From Myxococcus guangdongensis (lineage in GTDB: Bacteria; Myxococcota; Myxococcia; Myxococcales; Myxococcaceae): a DNA stretch of 64,000 nt. The notes under the pieces were generated by a model. That model ran no database searches and had not been told where the DNA came from. It saw only the letters and a list, made by a program, of their open reading frames with translations. Made by a program: the position numbers and the translations under genes. Where the stretch lies: positions 925,938 to 989,937 of the forward strand of contig NZ_JAJVKW010000003.1 in the NCBI RefSeq assembly GCF_024198255.1, in the 5' to 3' direction. Of the stretch, positions 38,476 to 48,721 are shown one piece after another. The first letter of the stretch is position 1, and each line of letters begins with the position of its first letter.

Positions 38476-39018
38476 TCAGCGTCCGGAGCGCGGCGGCAGG
38501 TCGCGGTTGTCGAACATCTGCGCGGGCGAGTCGTCCACGAAGGTGTCCTCGAACCGCCCTTGCGTGTACTCGCGGATGACCTTGCGCCAGAAGGACGTGG
38601 CCGCGTGGTTGGCGGGCAGCTGGGATACCTCCCACAGGCCGCGGAAGCGCTCGAACACGGCCACGGCGGCGCGCCGGCCCAGGCCGTAGCCCCGCTCGCC
38701 GCGCAGGATGAAGAACTCGCTCATCCGGAAGTCGCGCCCCGGCGTCATGTACGGGAAGGGCGCCTGGGCCACGAAGGCGAAGCCCACCGTGCGGTCCTCC
38801 CAGCGCAAGAGCAGCGGGTGCACCTCCGACGACGGGGACAGCCACGTCGGCAGGTAGTTGGGCGCCCAGTGTCCCTGCTCGTCCAGGCGGTATCCGACCC
38901 CGAACTCGCTCAAGTCGTGCAGATAGAGCGGGTACAGGTTGCGCAGCAGCGGATGCTCGGCTGGGGTCGCGCGGCGTAGCTCCAAGGACGCCTCCGGAAG
39001 AGGCGCAGCATGTCCCAT
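38476..39018 (-). CDS. GNAT-family N-acetyltransferase
   Basis: 180 residues from ATG 39018. GNAT features: LELRRATPAEHPLLRNLY at the N-terminus, GFAFVAQAPF, then the acetyl-CoA loop FFILRGERGYGLGRRAAVAVFE (motif A, RGxGxG-like) and NHAATSFWRKV. The acceptor substrate is unknown. It converges on the peroxiredoxin gene and lies downstream of the ClC gene in the same orientation. The longer frame upstream of 39018 has no GNAT sequence and is not used. Confidence 0.85.
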   Translation of the reverse strand: MGHAAPLPEASLELRRATPAEHPLLRNLYPLYLHDLSEFGVGYRLDEQGHWAPNYLPTWLSPSSEVHPLLLRWEDRTVGFAFVAQAPFPYMTPGRDFRMSEFFILRGERGYGLGRRAAVAVFERFRGLWEVSQLPANHAATSFWRKVIREYTQGRFEDTFVDDSPAQMFDNRDLPPRSGR

Positions 39019-39091
39019 CCCCCGCGTGACGACCACCCTCGCCACGCGGCTCTTCAGTGGGGTGACGCTGACCCCCGACTCGGGGCCAGCG

Positions 39092-41197
39092 TCAGTGCGT
39101 GACTTCGGACGCGCTGATGGGCGCATCTCCGCGCGAGTGGTGCCGGGCGTGCTGGGCGAAGAGGAAGCGGCGCACGGCCGCGCGGGTGAGCAGGCCCCGG
39201 GTGGCGATGCCCGTGGGCGCCGAGACGGGCAGCGCGTCCACGTCCTCCTGGTCCATCAGCCGCAGCGCGTGCGCCAGGTCCGCCTCCGGCGAGAGCACCG
39301 GCAGCTTGCGCGACAAGTCGCTCGCCACCAGCAGCGGGTAGACGGACTCGTCGCTCCACACCTCGCGGAGCTGCTCCACCTGGACGATGCCGTACACCTC
39401 GCCCGCCGTGTCGAGCACCGGCAGCGCGCCCGTCTCGGACCTGAGCAGCAGGTCCGCCAGGGGACGCACCGGCAGCCCCGCGGGCACGGGGGCCACGTGC
39501 TCCATCAGCGCCTGCACGGGGGTGCTCTCCAGCAGGTCCGCGTCGCTCACGACCTTCGCCTGCTTGCGCTCGATGAGGTAGTGGCACAGCGCGGAGGCGA
39601 TGGTGCACGTCACCATCAGCGGGAGGATGATGTCGTGGTTCCCGCTCAGCTCGTACATCATCATCATCCCGGTGAGCGGGCCGCGGTTGAGCGCCGCCAC
39701 CGCGCCGCCCATGCCCACCAGCGCATACGCCCCGCTGGGGCCGGTGCTGGCCGGGAAGAAGTAGTGCACCAGCGTGCCGAAGGCCCCGCCCGCCATGGCG
39801 CCGATGACGGCCGCCGGGAAGAAGGTGCCGCCCGAGCCGCCCGAGCCGATGGTGACCGCGGTGGCCACGAGCTTGAGCAGGCACGCCGTCACGAGGAAGA
39901 AGAAGGGCAGCTTCCCCACCGCCGCCAGGTTGATGTAGTCGTGCCCGCTGCCCCACACCGTGGGGCTGACGAACGCGAGCACGCCCGCGCACAGGCCGCC
40001 CAGGCCCGCGCGGAACGGCAGCGACTTCTTGCCCAGCCACGGCGACAGCTGCCCCGGCATCCGCCCGTGGAAGAAGTGCTCCACCCCGTGGAGCAGCCGC
40101 ACGAAGGTGAAGGCCAGCAGGCCGCAGCCGATGCCCAGCGCCGCGTACGCCAGCACCTCCGAGCCGCTCACCAGCTCGTACGGCACCTGCCGCAGCATGG
40201 GCGCCTCGCCCAGCACGCCCTGGCTGACCAGGGTGCCCGCCACGCTGGCCAGGATGATGGGGGAGAAGACGCGCAGCTCGAACTCGCGGAGGATGATTTC
40301 CATCGCGAACACCGCGCCGGCGATGGGCGCGTTGAACGACGCGGAGATGCCCGCGCCCGCGCCGCACGCCAGGAGGATGGACAGCTCCCGCCGGCTGAAG
40401 CCCAGCACGCGCCCCACGCTCGAGGCGAACGCCGCGCCGCCATACACGATGGGACCCTCGCGTCCGGCCGAGCCACCCGAGCCGATGGTGATGGCGGACG
40501 CCACCAGCTTCAAGAGGCCCCGGTCCGCCGGCACCACGTTGGCCCCGCTCTTCACCGCGCGCACCACCTCCGGCACGCCGTGGCCATGCGTCTCCGGCCT
40601 GTCCCGCAGGAGCCGTCCCACCGCCATGCCGCCCAGCGTGGGCGCCAGCAGCATCAGCCACCAGGGCAGGTGCGGAATCGCGTCCGCCAGCGAGTGCGAG
40701 TGGCCGAAGACGCTGTTGAGCGCGGCCAGCGCCACCAGCGGGTAGTAGAGCGACAGCGCGCCCAGCGTCAGCAGGGCGAGCAGCCGCAGCCGCCGCTTCA
40801 CCTCGTCGCGCGGGCCTCCCGGCTCGATGACGCGCGCGAGCAGCAGCCCGCCCAGCGCCAGCGGCGCGCCGATGATGGCGTACTCCGGATGCCACCGCGC
40901 GGAGGTGAAGGCCTCCCACAGCGTCACCAGCTGGCTGCGGCGCAGCGTGTGCGCCAGCTCGGCCGCGCCGAACGTGAGGCCCGTCACCAGGCCGATGAGG
41001 TTGGCGAAGATGCCAGCGGCCAGGCCGCTGTAGAGGCCCACCACCGCGCCCGCCACTGGCAGCACCGAGGGGCCAGGCAGGCGCAGGCGGTTGGAGGCCT
41101 GCAAGGTCGCGTGAATCAGACGGCTCAGGTGCTCTCGCGCCCGCGCCCACAACGCGCGTTGGGAGGACGTCCCAGGCGGAGGTTCATCGGCATTCAT
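39092..41197 (-). CDS. ClC-family chloride channel/antiporter with CBS pair
   Basis: 701 residues from ATG 41197, which has GGGAGGA just upstream; a GTG at 41209 is the alternative. Ten or more membrane helices with the three ion-path motifs: GHGVPEV (GSGxP variant), GREGPIVYG (gating Glu) and GGTFFPAAVIGA (GxFxP). A Ser-to-His change in the first motif may alter anion selectivity; Ser at that place coordinates chloride in CLC-ec1. The C-terminal 130 residues hold two CBS domains (around LLRSETGALPVLDT and MDQEDVDALPV), which usually bind nucleotides. Confidence 0.88.
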   Translation of the reverse strand: MNADEPPPGTSSQRALWARAREHLSRLIHATLQASNRLRLPGPSVLPVAGAVVGLYSGLAAGIFANLIGLVTGLTFGAAELAHTLRRSQLVTLWEAFTSARWHPEYAIIGAPLALGGLLLARVIEPGGPRDEVKRRLRLLALLTLGALSLYYPLVALAALNSVFGHSHSLADAIPHLPWWLMLLAPTLGGMAVGRLLRDRPETHGHGVPEVVRAVKSGANVVPADRGLLKLVASAITIGSGGSAGREGPIVYGGAAFASSVGRVLGFSRRELSILLACGAGAGISASFNAPIAGAVFAMEIILREFELRVFSPIILASVAGTLVSQGVLGEAPMLRQVPYELVSGSEVLAYAALGIGCGLLAFTFVRLLHGVEHFFHGRMPGQLSPWLGKKSLPFRAGLGGLCAGVLAFVSPTVWGSGHDYINLAAVGKLPFFFLVTACLLKLVATAVTIGSGGSGGTFFPAAVIGAMAGGAFGTLVHYFFPASTGPSGAYALVGMGGAVAALNRGPLTGMMMMYELSGNHDIILPLMVTCTIASALCHYLIERKQAKVVSDADLLESTPVQALMEHVAPVPAGLPVRPLADLLLRSETGALPVLDTAGEVYGIVQVEQLREVWSDESVYPLLVASDLSRKLPVLSPEADLAHALRLMDQEDVDALPVSAPTGIATRGLLTRAAVRRFLFAQHARHHSRGDAPISASEVTH

Positions 41198-41297
41198 TGG
41201 TCCTCCCACTAACCCATCCCGAACGCGGAAGCTTCAATGTTCGTGATGGGCCTGTCGGAACCCGGGCACAGGTCCAGGCAGGGGAGGCGCAGGCCGC

Positions 41298-42323
41298 TCA
41301 GGGCGCGTGACTGCGAGTGGGCAGCAGCGAGCGCAGGAGCAAGGTGACGCCTCCGAGGGCCAGCCAGGGGACCACATGCCCGGCGAGGAGGTGAGGTGTC
41401 GTCCCGTCGGCGCAGTGCAGGTGGAGCACCAGCAGGCTGACGCCTCCAGCCGACAGTCCGGCCACGAGCGCGCGCACCGGGTGGTACGCGGAGCGACACA
41501 GCAGCACCAGCGTGAGGGCCAGCGGCACGGCCGTCACGGCCAGCTCGGTGCCCGCGCAGCCGAGGATGCCAGCGAGGAGCGGCGCGGTCCGCACCCCGGA
41601 GCCCGACAGCACCACGGTGGCGCCCACCGCGAGCATCACGGCGATGACGCCGCCCCAGGGCACCGTCCTGCGACGAGGTGCCAGGGCGACATAGGCGCCG
41701 GAGGACAGCAGCGCGGTGAGCAGCAGCCCCACGCCCAACACCACGGGCACGTCGGCCCGGTTCGCCACCCAGGCGCCGTGGGCCAGGCCGGCCACCGCCG
41801 TCATCGCGATGGCGCCGTGCACGCCGAGGAGCAGCAGCAGCTCATGCCACCAGGGCCGGGCCCGGGGCCGCCGCGCCAGCGTGTCGTACGCGAAGCGGTG
41901 GGCCGCAGCCTCACTCGCGAGCGTCTCGTGCAAGGTGCCGGGGGCCGAGTCCCTCAGCGGCCTCTCTCCAGCGGTCTCCCTCGAAGGCAGCTCGTGCGAC
42001 GCGTGGTGGTCCACGTCCCTCGCCAGGGTCTCCCGAGGCGGCTCGGTCGAGGGTCGCTCGAGCGAGGCGCGGAGTGCCGCGTCTTTCGATGCGCCCTCCG
42101 GGGGCGTCCGCCTTGCGAGCAGCTCGGGCGAAGCGCGGGGCGAGGACTCGCGCGACGAGCCCCCTCTGGTCGTGGACTGCGCCAGCACCTCGCCAGGCGC
42201 CGCGAGCAGGTCGAAGCCCCCCGTCATCGCCCGGCAGTCCTCACAGGTCGCCACGTGGGACTCCAGCTCCGGGGGCAGCGGCTCACCCAGGCTGTCCAGC
42301 ACCCGAGAACACTCCGGCTTCAT
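41298..42323 (-). CDS. Anti-sigma factor, zinc-finger plus NrsF-like (DUF1109) membrane domain
   Basis: 341 residues. ATG 42323 overlaps the sigma-factor stop (ATGA). The N-terminus has the anti-sigma zinc motif ELESHVATCEDC (H-x3-C-x2-C, residues about 19-26). A Ser/Glu/Arg-rich linker of about 100 residues follows. The C-terminal half carries six hydrophobic segments (from LLLLLGVHGAIAMTAVAG onward), as in NrsF/DUF1109 inhibitors of ECF sigma factors. It should hold the adjacent ECF sigma at the membrane until a signal arrives. The zinc finger and NrsF-type fold together in one protein are uncommon. Confidence 0.8.
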   Translation of the reverse strand: MKPECSRVLDSLGEPLPPELESHVATCEDCRAMTGGFDLLAAPGEVLAQSTTRGGSSRESSPRASPELLARRTPPEGASKDAALRASLERPSTEPPRETLARDVDHHASHELPSRETAGERPLRDSAPGTLHETLASEAAAHRFAYDTLARRPRARPWWHELLLLLGVHGAIAMTAVAGLAHGAWVANRADVPVVLGVGLLLTALLSSGAYVALAPRRRTVPWGGVIAVMLAVGATVVLSGSGVRTAPLLAGILGCAGTELAVTAVPLALTLVLLCRSAYHPVRALVAGLSAGGVSLLVLHLHCADGTTPHLLAGHVVPWLALGGVTLLLRSLLPTRSHAP

Positions 42324-42958
42324 TCCATCGTCTCCGTGCGCAGGGCGGTGAGCAGCTCGCGCAGCCGCGCATAGCCCCGGTGGGCCCGCACCTTCACCGC
42401 GCTCTCGGTGAGGCCCAGGGTGTCGGCGATTTCGGCGAAGCCCATCCCCTCGAAGCGGTGCAGCAGGATGGGGATGCGCTGTCCCTCGGGGAGCTGGTCC
42501 AGCGCGTGCCGTACGGCCCGCTCCAGGCCCACGTCGCGCGGCCCGGGGCCCGTGTCGTCGGCGACCACGGGCAGCTCGCCCTCGGGCGTCAGCTCCTCGG
42601 GCCTGCGTCCCCGGCGCTGGAAGTCCCGCGCGGCGTTGGTGGCGATGGCGTACAGCCACGGCTTGAAGCGCGAGCCCGGCTGGAAGCGCCCTCGCGAGCG
42701 CACCAGGGACATGAAGGTGTGCTGCACCAGGTCCTCGGCCGTGGCCTCGCTGCCCGTCAGGCGGGTGAGGTAGCCACGCACCGGCCCCGCGTGGCGCTGG
42801 AAGAGCGCGTCGAACGCCGGGGGGTGTCCCTCACAGAACCGCGCCATCAGCACCTCGTCGGAGTCGGCGGCGACGGAGGCGCGCACCGGGGCCTCTCCGG
42901 TACGCACAGGCGCTGAGGCGGGTTTCATCGGCGGGGGCGGAGCCACGGACGCGGGCAC
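42320..42958 (-). CDS. ECF RNA polymerase sigma factor
   Basis: 212 residues from GTG 42958; ATG 42928 is an alternative. Sigma-70 region 2 at DLVQHTFMSLVRSRGRFQPG and FKPWLYAIATNAARDFQRRG, region 4 at LPEGQRIPILLHRFEGMGFAEIADTLGLTESAVKVRAHRG (landmark given in parts: EIADTLGLTESAVKVRAHRG). There is no C-terminal extension. Its stop overlaps the start of the anti-sigma gene. The regulon is unknown. It is divergent from nothing nearby; the desaturase gene lies behind it in the same direction. Confidence 0.9.
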   Translation of the reverse strand: MPASVAPPPPMKPASAPVRTGEAPVRASVAADSDEVLMARFCEGHPPAFDALFQRHAGPVRGYLTRLTGSEATAEDLVQHTFMSLVRSRGRFQPGSRFKPWLYAIATNAARDFQRRGRRPEELTPEGELPVVADDTGPGPRDVGLERAVRHALDQLPEGQRIPILLHRFEGMGFAEIADTLGLTESAVKVRAHRGYARLRELLTALRTETME

Positions 42959-42996
42959 TCTACCCTGTCACGGTGGACCCGCACGGAGGGCGCCGC

Positions 42997-44088
<1,092 letters not shown>

Positions 44089-44173
44089 GGGTGCCTCGTG
44101 AGCGGAAGGAAGGCGCGGACCCGAAGGTGCGCAGCCTCATCCCGCATCAACACCCCCTCCTGTCATGCCTCTG

Positions 44174-45610
44174 TCAGGAGGCGACGGATTGCTTCAGCTC
44201 CGTCAGCCACTCCTCGAAGGCGGGCTGGCCGTGCAGCGCCGTCAGGTCCGAGTCGGACGCCGCATATCCTGCGTCCCGGAAGCCCAGCTCGCTGGCGCGC
44301 CGCAGCATGCGCATCGCCTCCGTGACGTTGCGCGCCCGGGCATGGGCGCACGCGGCGTCGTACGCGATGCTCGCGCTCGGCGCGTGATCGAGCGCCGCCT
44401 CGCCCACCGCCGCGGCCTCCGAGTACGCGCCCCGGATGAACAGCACGCGCTCCGCGCAGGAGTACGCCGCCGCGGGCTCCACGCCCGGCAGCTTGAGGGC
44501 CTCCGGCGCGCGCCCCAGGCGGATCAACGTCCCGGCGTACTCGTGCATCACCGTCCGGTCCGACGACGTCTGCCACGCCTGCTTCCACCAGTCCAAGGCG
44601 CGGGCGTCATCGCCCACCAGGGAGAAGGACGCCGCCACCGCGTGCGGCTCCACTTGAAGCCCCTGCACCTGGGAGAAGTGGTCCAGCGCCTGCCGCCCCT
44701 GGCCCTCCTTCAGCGCCACCCAGCCGAGCAGGTGGTGGGCATGGCTCGCCAGCTCCGCCGTCAGCGCGTCGCCCCCCTCCAGCACCTGCGCCCCCAGCCG
44801 CCGCGCGTCGTCCATCCGCCCCGAGTCCAGGGCGAACTTCCCCTCGCGCAACTTCTGCGCGAGCGGGTTCTCCATCGCGCCGCTGCTCAGCGTGGCCGAG
44901 GCGCTGGAGCCCAGCGCCTCGGTCAGCATCCGGAACGCCTGGTAGCCGTACATGGCGAAGAAGATGCCGGCGAACAGCCAGCCGGTGCTCAGGCTGTAGC
45001 CCACCACCGCCACGCACACGAGCAGGGCCAGCCCCTGGGACACCACCATGCCCCGGCGCGGACCGAAGATGCGCATGGACAGGGTGTTCACCAGCCGCCC
45101 GCCGTCCAGCGGCAGCACGGGCAGCATGTTGAAGATGGCCCAGATGAAGTTGGCCCCCGCGAAGGTGCGCAGGAAGAAGTCCAGCGCGGGCGAGCCCCCG
45201 CTCAGGAACAGGTAGCCCACCAGGGACACCACGCCGAGCATCAGCCCGAACAGCGGGCCCGCCACGGTGATGACCACGTCCCGCTTCCAAGGAAGGGGAC
45301 CGGGGGTGTCGGTGGGGAGGGTGTGGCCGCCCAACCAGACGAGCGCGATGCTCGGCCGATAGCCGAAGAGGCGGCTGGCCAGGGCGTGCCCCAGCTCGTG
45401 GACCAGCACGGACACGAAGACGATGAGCATCCAGGAGAGGACGAACACCCCCATCGCGCTGGCCTGCCCCAGCGCGGGAGCCCCCGCGACCTGGGCGAAG
45501 GGCCAGCCGTTCTGGGCCGCTCGCATCGACGTGTACGCGATGATGGCGGAGACCAGCAGGTGGCTGGGGTGGACCTCGACGGGAATGCTCCCGAGACGAA
45601 AGCGGAACAT
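44174..45610 (-). CDS. Site-2-type (M50) membrane metalloprotease with TPR-like C-terminus
   Basis: 478 residues from ATG 45610. Membrane segments surround VSVLVHELGHALA, the HExxH zinc site (His71, Glu72, His75), and a later MLPVLPLDGGRL, the M50 third-ligand motif (usually NPxDG; here PLDGG). From about residue 270 the protein is soluble and helical, with TPR-like pairs (LLGWVALKEGQGRQALDHF). M50B proteases cleave substrates inside the membrane, often anti-sigma factors, but the sigma/anti-sigma genes here lie on the far side of the desaturase gene. Cytoplasmic or periplasmic side of the TPR part is not determined. Confidence 0.85.
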   Translation of the reverse strand: MFRFRLGSIPVEVHPSHLLVSAIIAYTSMRAAQNGWPFAQVAGAPALGQASAMGVFVLSWMLIVFVSVLVHELGHALASRLFGYRPSIALVWLGGHTLPTDTPGPLPWKRDVVITVAGPLFGLMLGVVSLVGYLFLSGGSPALDFFLRTFAGANFIWAIFNMLPVLPLDGGRLVNTLSMRIFGPRRGMVVSQGLALLVCVAVVGYSLSTGWLFAGIFFAMYGYQAFRMLTEALGSSASATLSSGAMENPLAQKLREGKFALDSGRMDDARRLGAQVLEGGDALTAELASHAHHLLGWVALKEGQGRQALDHFSQVQGLQVEPHAVAASFSLVGDDARALDWWKQAWQTSSDRTVMHEYAGTLIRLGRAPEALKLPGVEPAAAYSCAERVLFIRGAYSEAAAVGEAALDHAPSASIAYDAACAHARARNVTEAMRMLRRASELGFRDAGYAASDSDLTALHGQPAFEEWLTELKQSVAS

Positions 45611-45704
45611 GGGGATGGACCTTAACCGTTGAAGGGCGGTTGCGCAGTCCGGAGCGCACATCCCGCGACCGGTTCTTTCGATTCCGCTAGGTTCCCCAGG
45701 CCCC

Positions 45705-46727
45705 ATGCTGCGACTCGGCCCCTTCACGCTCGCGAATCCCTACGTCCTCGCCCCCATGGCCGGCGTGTCCGAGATGCCCTACCGGGTGCTCGCCTTCCGC
45801 ATGGGCGCCGCCCTGTGCCCCACCGAGCTCGTCAGCTCCCAGGGCCTGATGCGGGCCAATCAGCGGACCTTGATGTACCTGCGCTACGACGCCCAGGTGG
45901 AGAAGCCCTACTCGCTCCAGCTCTATGGAGGAGACCCCGAGGCCATGGGGCTGGCCGCCAGCGTCGGCAAGTCCCACGGCGCCCAGCTGCTCGACATCAA
46001 CATGGGCTGCCCCGTGAAGAAGGTGACGAAGAACGGCGCGGGCAGCGCGCTGCTCGGCGACCCGCCCCGCGCCGCCGCCATCGTCCGCGCCATGCGCGAG
46101 GCCTCGGGTCTGCCCGTCACCTGCAAGATTCGCTCGGGCTGGGACGCCCGCTCCCGCAACTACCTCCAGATGGCGGAGGCCCTCCAGGAGGCGGGCTGCG
46201 CGGGGCTGGCCATCCACCCTCGCACCCGCGAGCAGGGCTACTCGGGCAGCGCCGACTGGAGCGTCATCACCGACGTGAAGCGCCACTTCCCCCAATTGCC
46301 CCTGTTCGGCAACGGCGACGTGAAGAGCCCCGAGGACGCGCGCCGGATGCTGGAGACCACCGGGTGCGACTTCGTGATGATTGGCCGCGCGGCCCTGGGC
46401 AACCCGTGGATTTTTCGCGAGCTGACCGGCGGCGAGCCGCCCACCCCCGAGGAGCGCTGCGCGCTGGTGCTGGAGCACTTCCACGCGCACCTGGCCTTCA
46501 TGGGGGACCCGCTCGGCGCGGTGCGCTCGTTCCGCCGGCACCTGGGCTGGTACGCCCATGGCCTGGTGGGCGCGGCGGCCTTCCGGGCCCGGGCGAACGT
46601 CCTGGATGCGCCGGAGGCCGTCGCCGACGCGGTGCGCGCCTTCTTCGCCACCGCGGAGCGCGCCTCCCACGCGGGCGCGGCCTCCGAGGAGGAGCAGGAC
46701 GTCGACTACCGGGCCGCGCTCGGTTGA
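45705..46727 (+). CDS. dusB: tRNA-dihydrouridine synthase (DusB/nifR3 family)
   Basis: 340 residues. The TIM-barrel N-terminus YVLAPMAGVSEMPYR, the catalytic Cys in DINMGCPVKKVTKNGAGS, KIRSGWD (FMN) and the phosphate-loop IGRAALGNPWIF are as in DusB. FMN-dependent reduction of uridine to dihydrouridine in the tRNA D-loop. The last 20 residues are acidic and non-conserved. It is divergent from the M50 protease gene and convergent with the GH1 gene. Confidence 0.93.
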   Translation: MLRLGPFTLANPYVLAPMAGVSEMPYRVLAFRMGAALCPTELVSSQGLMRANQRTLMYLRYDAQVEKPYSLQLYGGDPEAMGLAASVGKSHGAQLLDINMGCPVKKVTKNGAGSALLGDPPRAAAIVRAMREASGLPVTCKIRSGWDARSRNYLQMAEALQEAGCAGLAIHPRTREQGYSGSADWSVITDVKRHFPQLPLFGNGDVKSPEDARRMLETTGCDFVMIGRAALGNPWIFRELTGGEPPTPEERCALVLEHFHAHLAFMGDPLGAVRSFRRHLGWYAHGLVGAAAFRARANVLDAPEAVADAVRAFFATAERASHAGAASEEEQDVDYRAALG

Positions 46728-46752
46728 TGGCGCGGCACAGGCCCGGAACTTC

Positions 46753-48039
46753 TTACAGCGGGGCCACCAGCCTCTTCCCGGTGGCCACCTGCCGGAAGTA
46801 GTCGCACGCGGGCGTGGGCTTGCGCTCCAGCGTGTCGAAGTCCACGTGGTACAGGCCGAAGCGCGGGCCCCAGCCCTCCAGCCACTCGAAGTTGTCGAGC
46901 AGGCTCCAATAGAGGTAGCCCTGCACGTCCACGCCCTCGGCGCGGGCGGCGAGCACCTGGGCCAGGTGGGTGTGCAGGTAGTGGGGCCTGCGCGTCCCGC
47001 TCCGGTCGTCGATGCCGTTCTCCGTAATCCACACCGGCTTGCCGTAGCGCTTCACGTCGCGCAGCGTCTGGAGGAAGCCCTCGGGCCAGTCCTCCCAGCC
47101 GATGTCCGTCAGGCCCCGCCCCTGGGTGTCGCGGTACTTGAACTCGATGAACGGCGGCCGGGGCACGAAGCGCAGGTGCGCGCGGCTGTAGTAGTTCACC
47201 CCCACGAACTCCACCGAGTCGCGCGCCTCCGGGATGTCCACGCGGGCGGTGGCCACCCCCGGCATGTTCACCCGCAGCTTCCCGGTGGACAGCGCTTCAT
47301 GGAAGGCGTGGTTGTAGGCCTGGGCCCCCAGCCGCACCAGCGCGCGGTCCAGCGGGTTCCACCAGCGGTCCGGCGCGAAGGCCAGCATGTTCTGGGAGAT
47401 GCCCATCGGCACCCGGCCCAGCCGCTCGCCCAGCTCCCGCCGGGCCACCGCGTGCGCGCGCACCAGGTTCTCCATCGCCTTCATGGTGAGCGCCCCGTCG
47501 GCGATTCCCGGGGGGATGGCGCCCTGCAGGTAGCCGCCCAGCAGGAGCACCATGGGCTCGTTGAAGGTGATGACCCGCGCGTCCAGGCCCTCGAGCAGCG
47601 CCGCGCACCGGCGGGAATACCGGCGGAAGACCTCCACGCTCTCGGGCGAGTGCCACGGCGTCTCTCGGTGGAACCAGGTGGGGTGGGTGAAGTGGTGCAG
47701 CGTCACCACCGGCGTGAGGCCGCAGGCCTTCATCTTCAGGAGCCGCTCCCGGTACCCCTCGAGCGCCGCCTCGTCGAACTGCCCGCGCACAGGCTCGATG
47801 CGCGCCCACTCCAGGGAGATGCGGAACGCGGTGGCGCCCACCGCCGTCGCCAGCCGGTAGTCCTCCTCGTAGCGGTTCCAGTGGTCCACCGCCGGCCCGC
47901 AGCGCGCGTGGGGCTCCTTCAATCTTCCAGCGCGCTCCCACTCGGCCCAGTCGTTCTCGATGCCGCCCTCCACCTGGTACGCCGACGTCGCGACGCCGAA
48001 GGTGAAGTCCGCGGGGAAGGTGTGCTCGGAGGTCCTCAT
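46753..48039 (-). CDS. Glycoside hydrolase family 1 beta-glucosidase
   Basis: 428 residues from ATG 48039, typical length. It opens FPADFTFGVATSAYQVEGG, the GH1 N-terminal signature. Acid/base Glu161 in ITFNEPMV and nucleophile Glu340 in VWITENGIDD are both present, as is WSLLDNFEWLEG near the C-terminus. No signal peptide, so cytoplasmic hydrolysis of beta-glucosides or related disaccharides. Upstream open frame to 48303 is Arg-rich and not credible. No transport genes adjoin. Confidence 0.92.
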   Translation of the reverse strand: MRTSEHTFPADFTFGVATSAYQVEGGIENDWAEWERAGRLKEPHARCGPAVDHWNRYEEDYRLATAVGATAFRISLEWARIEPVRGQFDEAALEGYRERLLKMKACGLTPVVTLHHFTHPTWFHRETPWHSPESVEVFRRYSRRCAALLEGLDARVITFNEPMVLLLGGYLQGAIPPGIADGALTMKAMENLVRAHAVARRELGERLGRVPMGISQNMLAFAPDRWWNPLDRALVRLGAQAYNHAFHEALSTGKLRVNMPGVATARVDIPEARDSVEFVGVNYYSRAHLRFVPRPPFIEFKYRDTQGRGLTDIGWEDWPEGFLQTLRDVKRYGKPVWITENGIDDRSGTRRPHYLHTHLAQVLAARAEGVDVQGYLYWSLLDNFEWLEGWGPRFGLYHVDFDTLERKPTPACDYFRQVATGKRLVAPL

Positions 48040-48402
48040 CGTGGCCGCGCACCGTAGACGCCGACCTCCATCGCGAAAAGCGCCGCGTGCCGCTCGGGCC
48101 TTTGCGCGCCAGCCGACAGTGCGTCCGCACGAGCGCGGCGACGAAGGCCTCCGTCGCGTCCGGAGCCGGAAATTCGGCCTCGCGCGCGATTCGGCGATGC
48201 GCCTCCGAAGTGTCCGCGAAGCGCCTTTCGACGACCTCGGCACCGCTCGATGCCGAAAAATCGGCCTCGCCGCGCGATGCAATACATCACCATGCGTTGA
48301 CACACTGGTGTGTCGCCCGTACCATTCACTTCAAGCACTCACTTTCATCAGGAAGAGTGCAGGGCCCCGGTTGACTGGGGCCAAATCACATGGAGGGTTC
48401 TG
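48040..48402. other. Divergent intergenic region before the histone-like gene
   Basis: 363 bases. It holds the promoter at 48297-48325, a roughly 70-base leader, and two similar Cys-poor GC stretches (around 48165 and 48255) each with an AAA-containing short palindrome such as CCGAAAAATCGG. Nothing else coding. Confidence 0.55.
48297..48325 (+). promoter_or_regulatory. Sigma-70-type promoter of the histone-like gene
   Basis: TTGACA at 48297-48302, 17-base spacer, TACCAT at 48320-48325. A consensus -35 with ideal spacing. Expected start near 48332, leaving a leader of about 70 bases to the ATG at 48403. Confidence 0.8.
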
Positions 48403-48624
48403 ATGGCCGCCAAGAAGAAGACCGCGAAGACCGCGAAGACCGCGAAGGCTAAGAAGACGACCACCCGCAAGACGGCTGGCAAGACCGCGACCAAGAAGGC
48501 CGCGGCCAAGAAGGGCGGCGCCCGTAAGACGGCGGCTCGCGCGAAGAAGCCCGCCGCCAAGAAGCGGTCGACCCGGGCGAAGAAGGCCAGCGCCACGACG
48601 GCCCCGGCCACGCCGGAGTCCTGA
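48403..48624 (+). CDS. Lys/Ala-rich histone H1-like DNA-binding protein
   Basis: 73 residues, almost only Lys, Ala, Thr and Arg in repeated KTAKTAKTAK- and TKKAAAKK-like blocks, as in histone H1 tails and bacterial AlgP/HC-type proteins. No folded domain. Likely binds DNA non-specifically and compacts the nucleoid. GGAGG lies six bases before ATG 48403. It has a near-perfect promoter upstream and an intrinsic terminator at 48668-48701, so it forms its own strong transcription unit. Confidence 0.88.
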   Translation: MAAKKKTAKTAKTAKAKKTTTRKTAGKTATKKAAAKKGGARKTAARAKKPAAKKRSTRAKKASATTAPATPES

Positions 48625-48667
48625 GCAACACGTCGTCATTCGCGGGCGTCGGTTGACGTCCGGTGAA

Positions 48668-48701
48668 CGGCTCGGCGAGACCCGCCGGGCCGTTTTCTTT
48701 T
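48668..48701 (+). terminator. Rho-independent terminator after the histone-like gene
   Basis: CGGCTCGGCG, loop AGACC, CGCCGGGCCG (ten pairs with one G-U), then TTTTCTTTT. Strong intrinsic terminator. Confidence 0.85.
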
Positions 48702-48721
48702 GTCCGGACAGGAGGTTGCCC

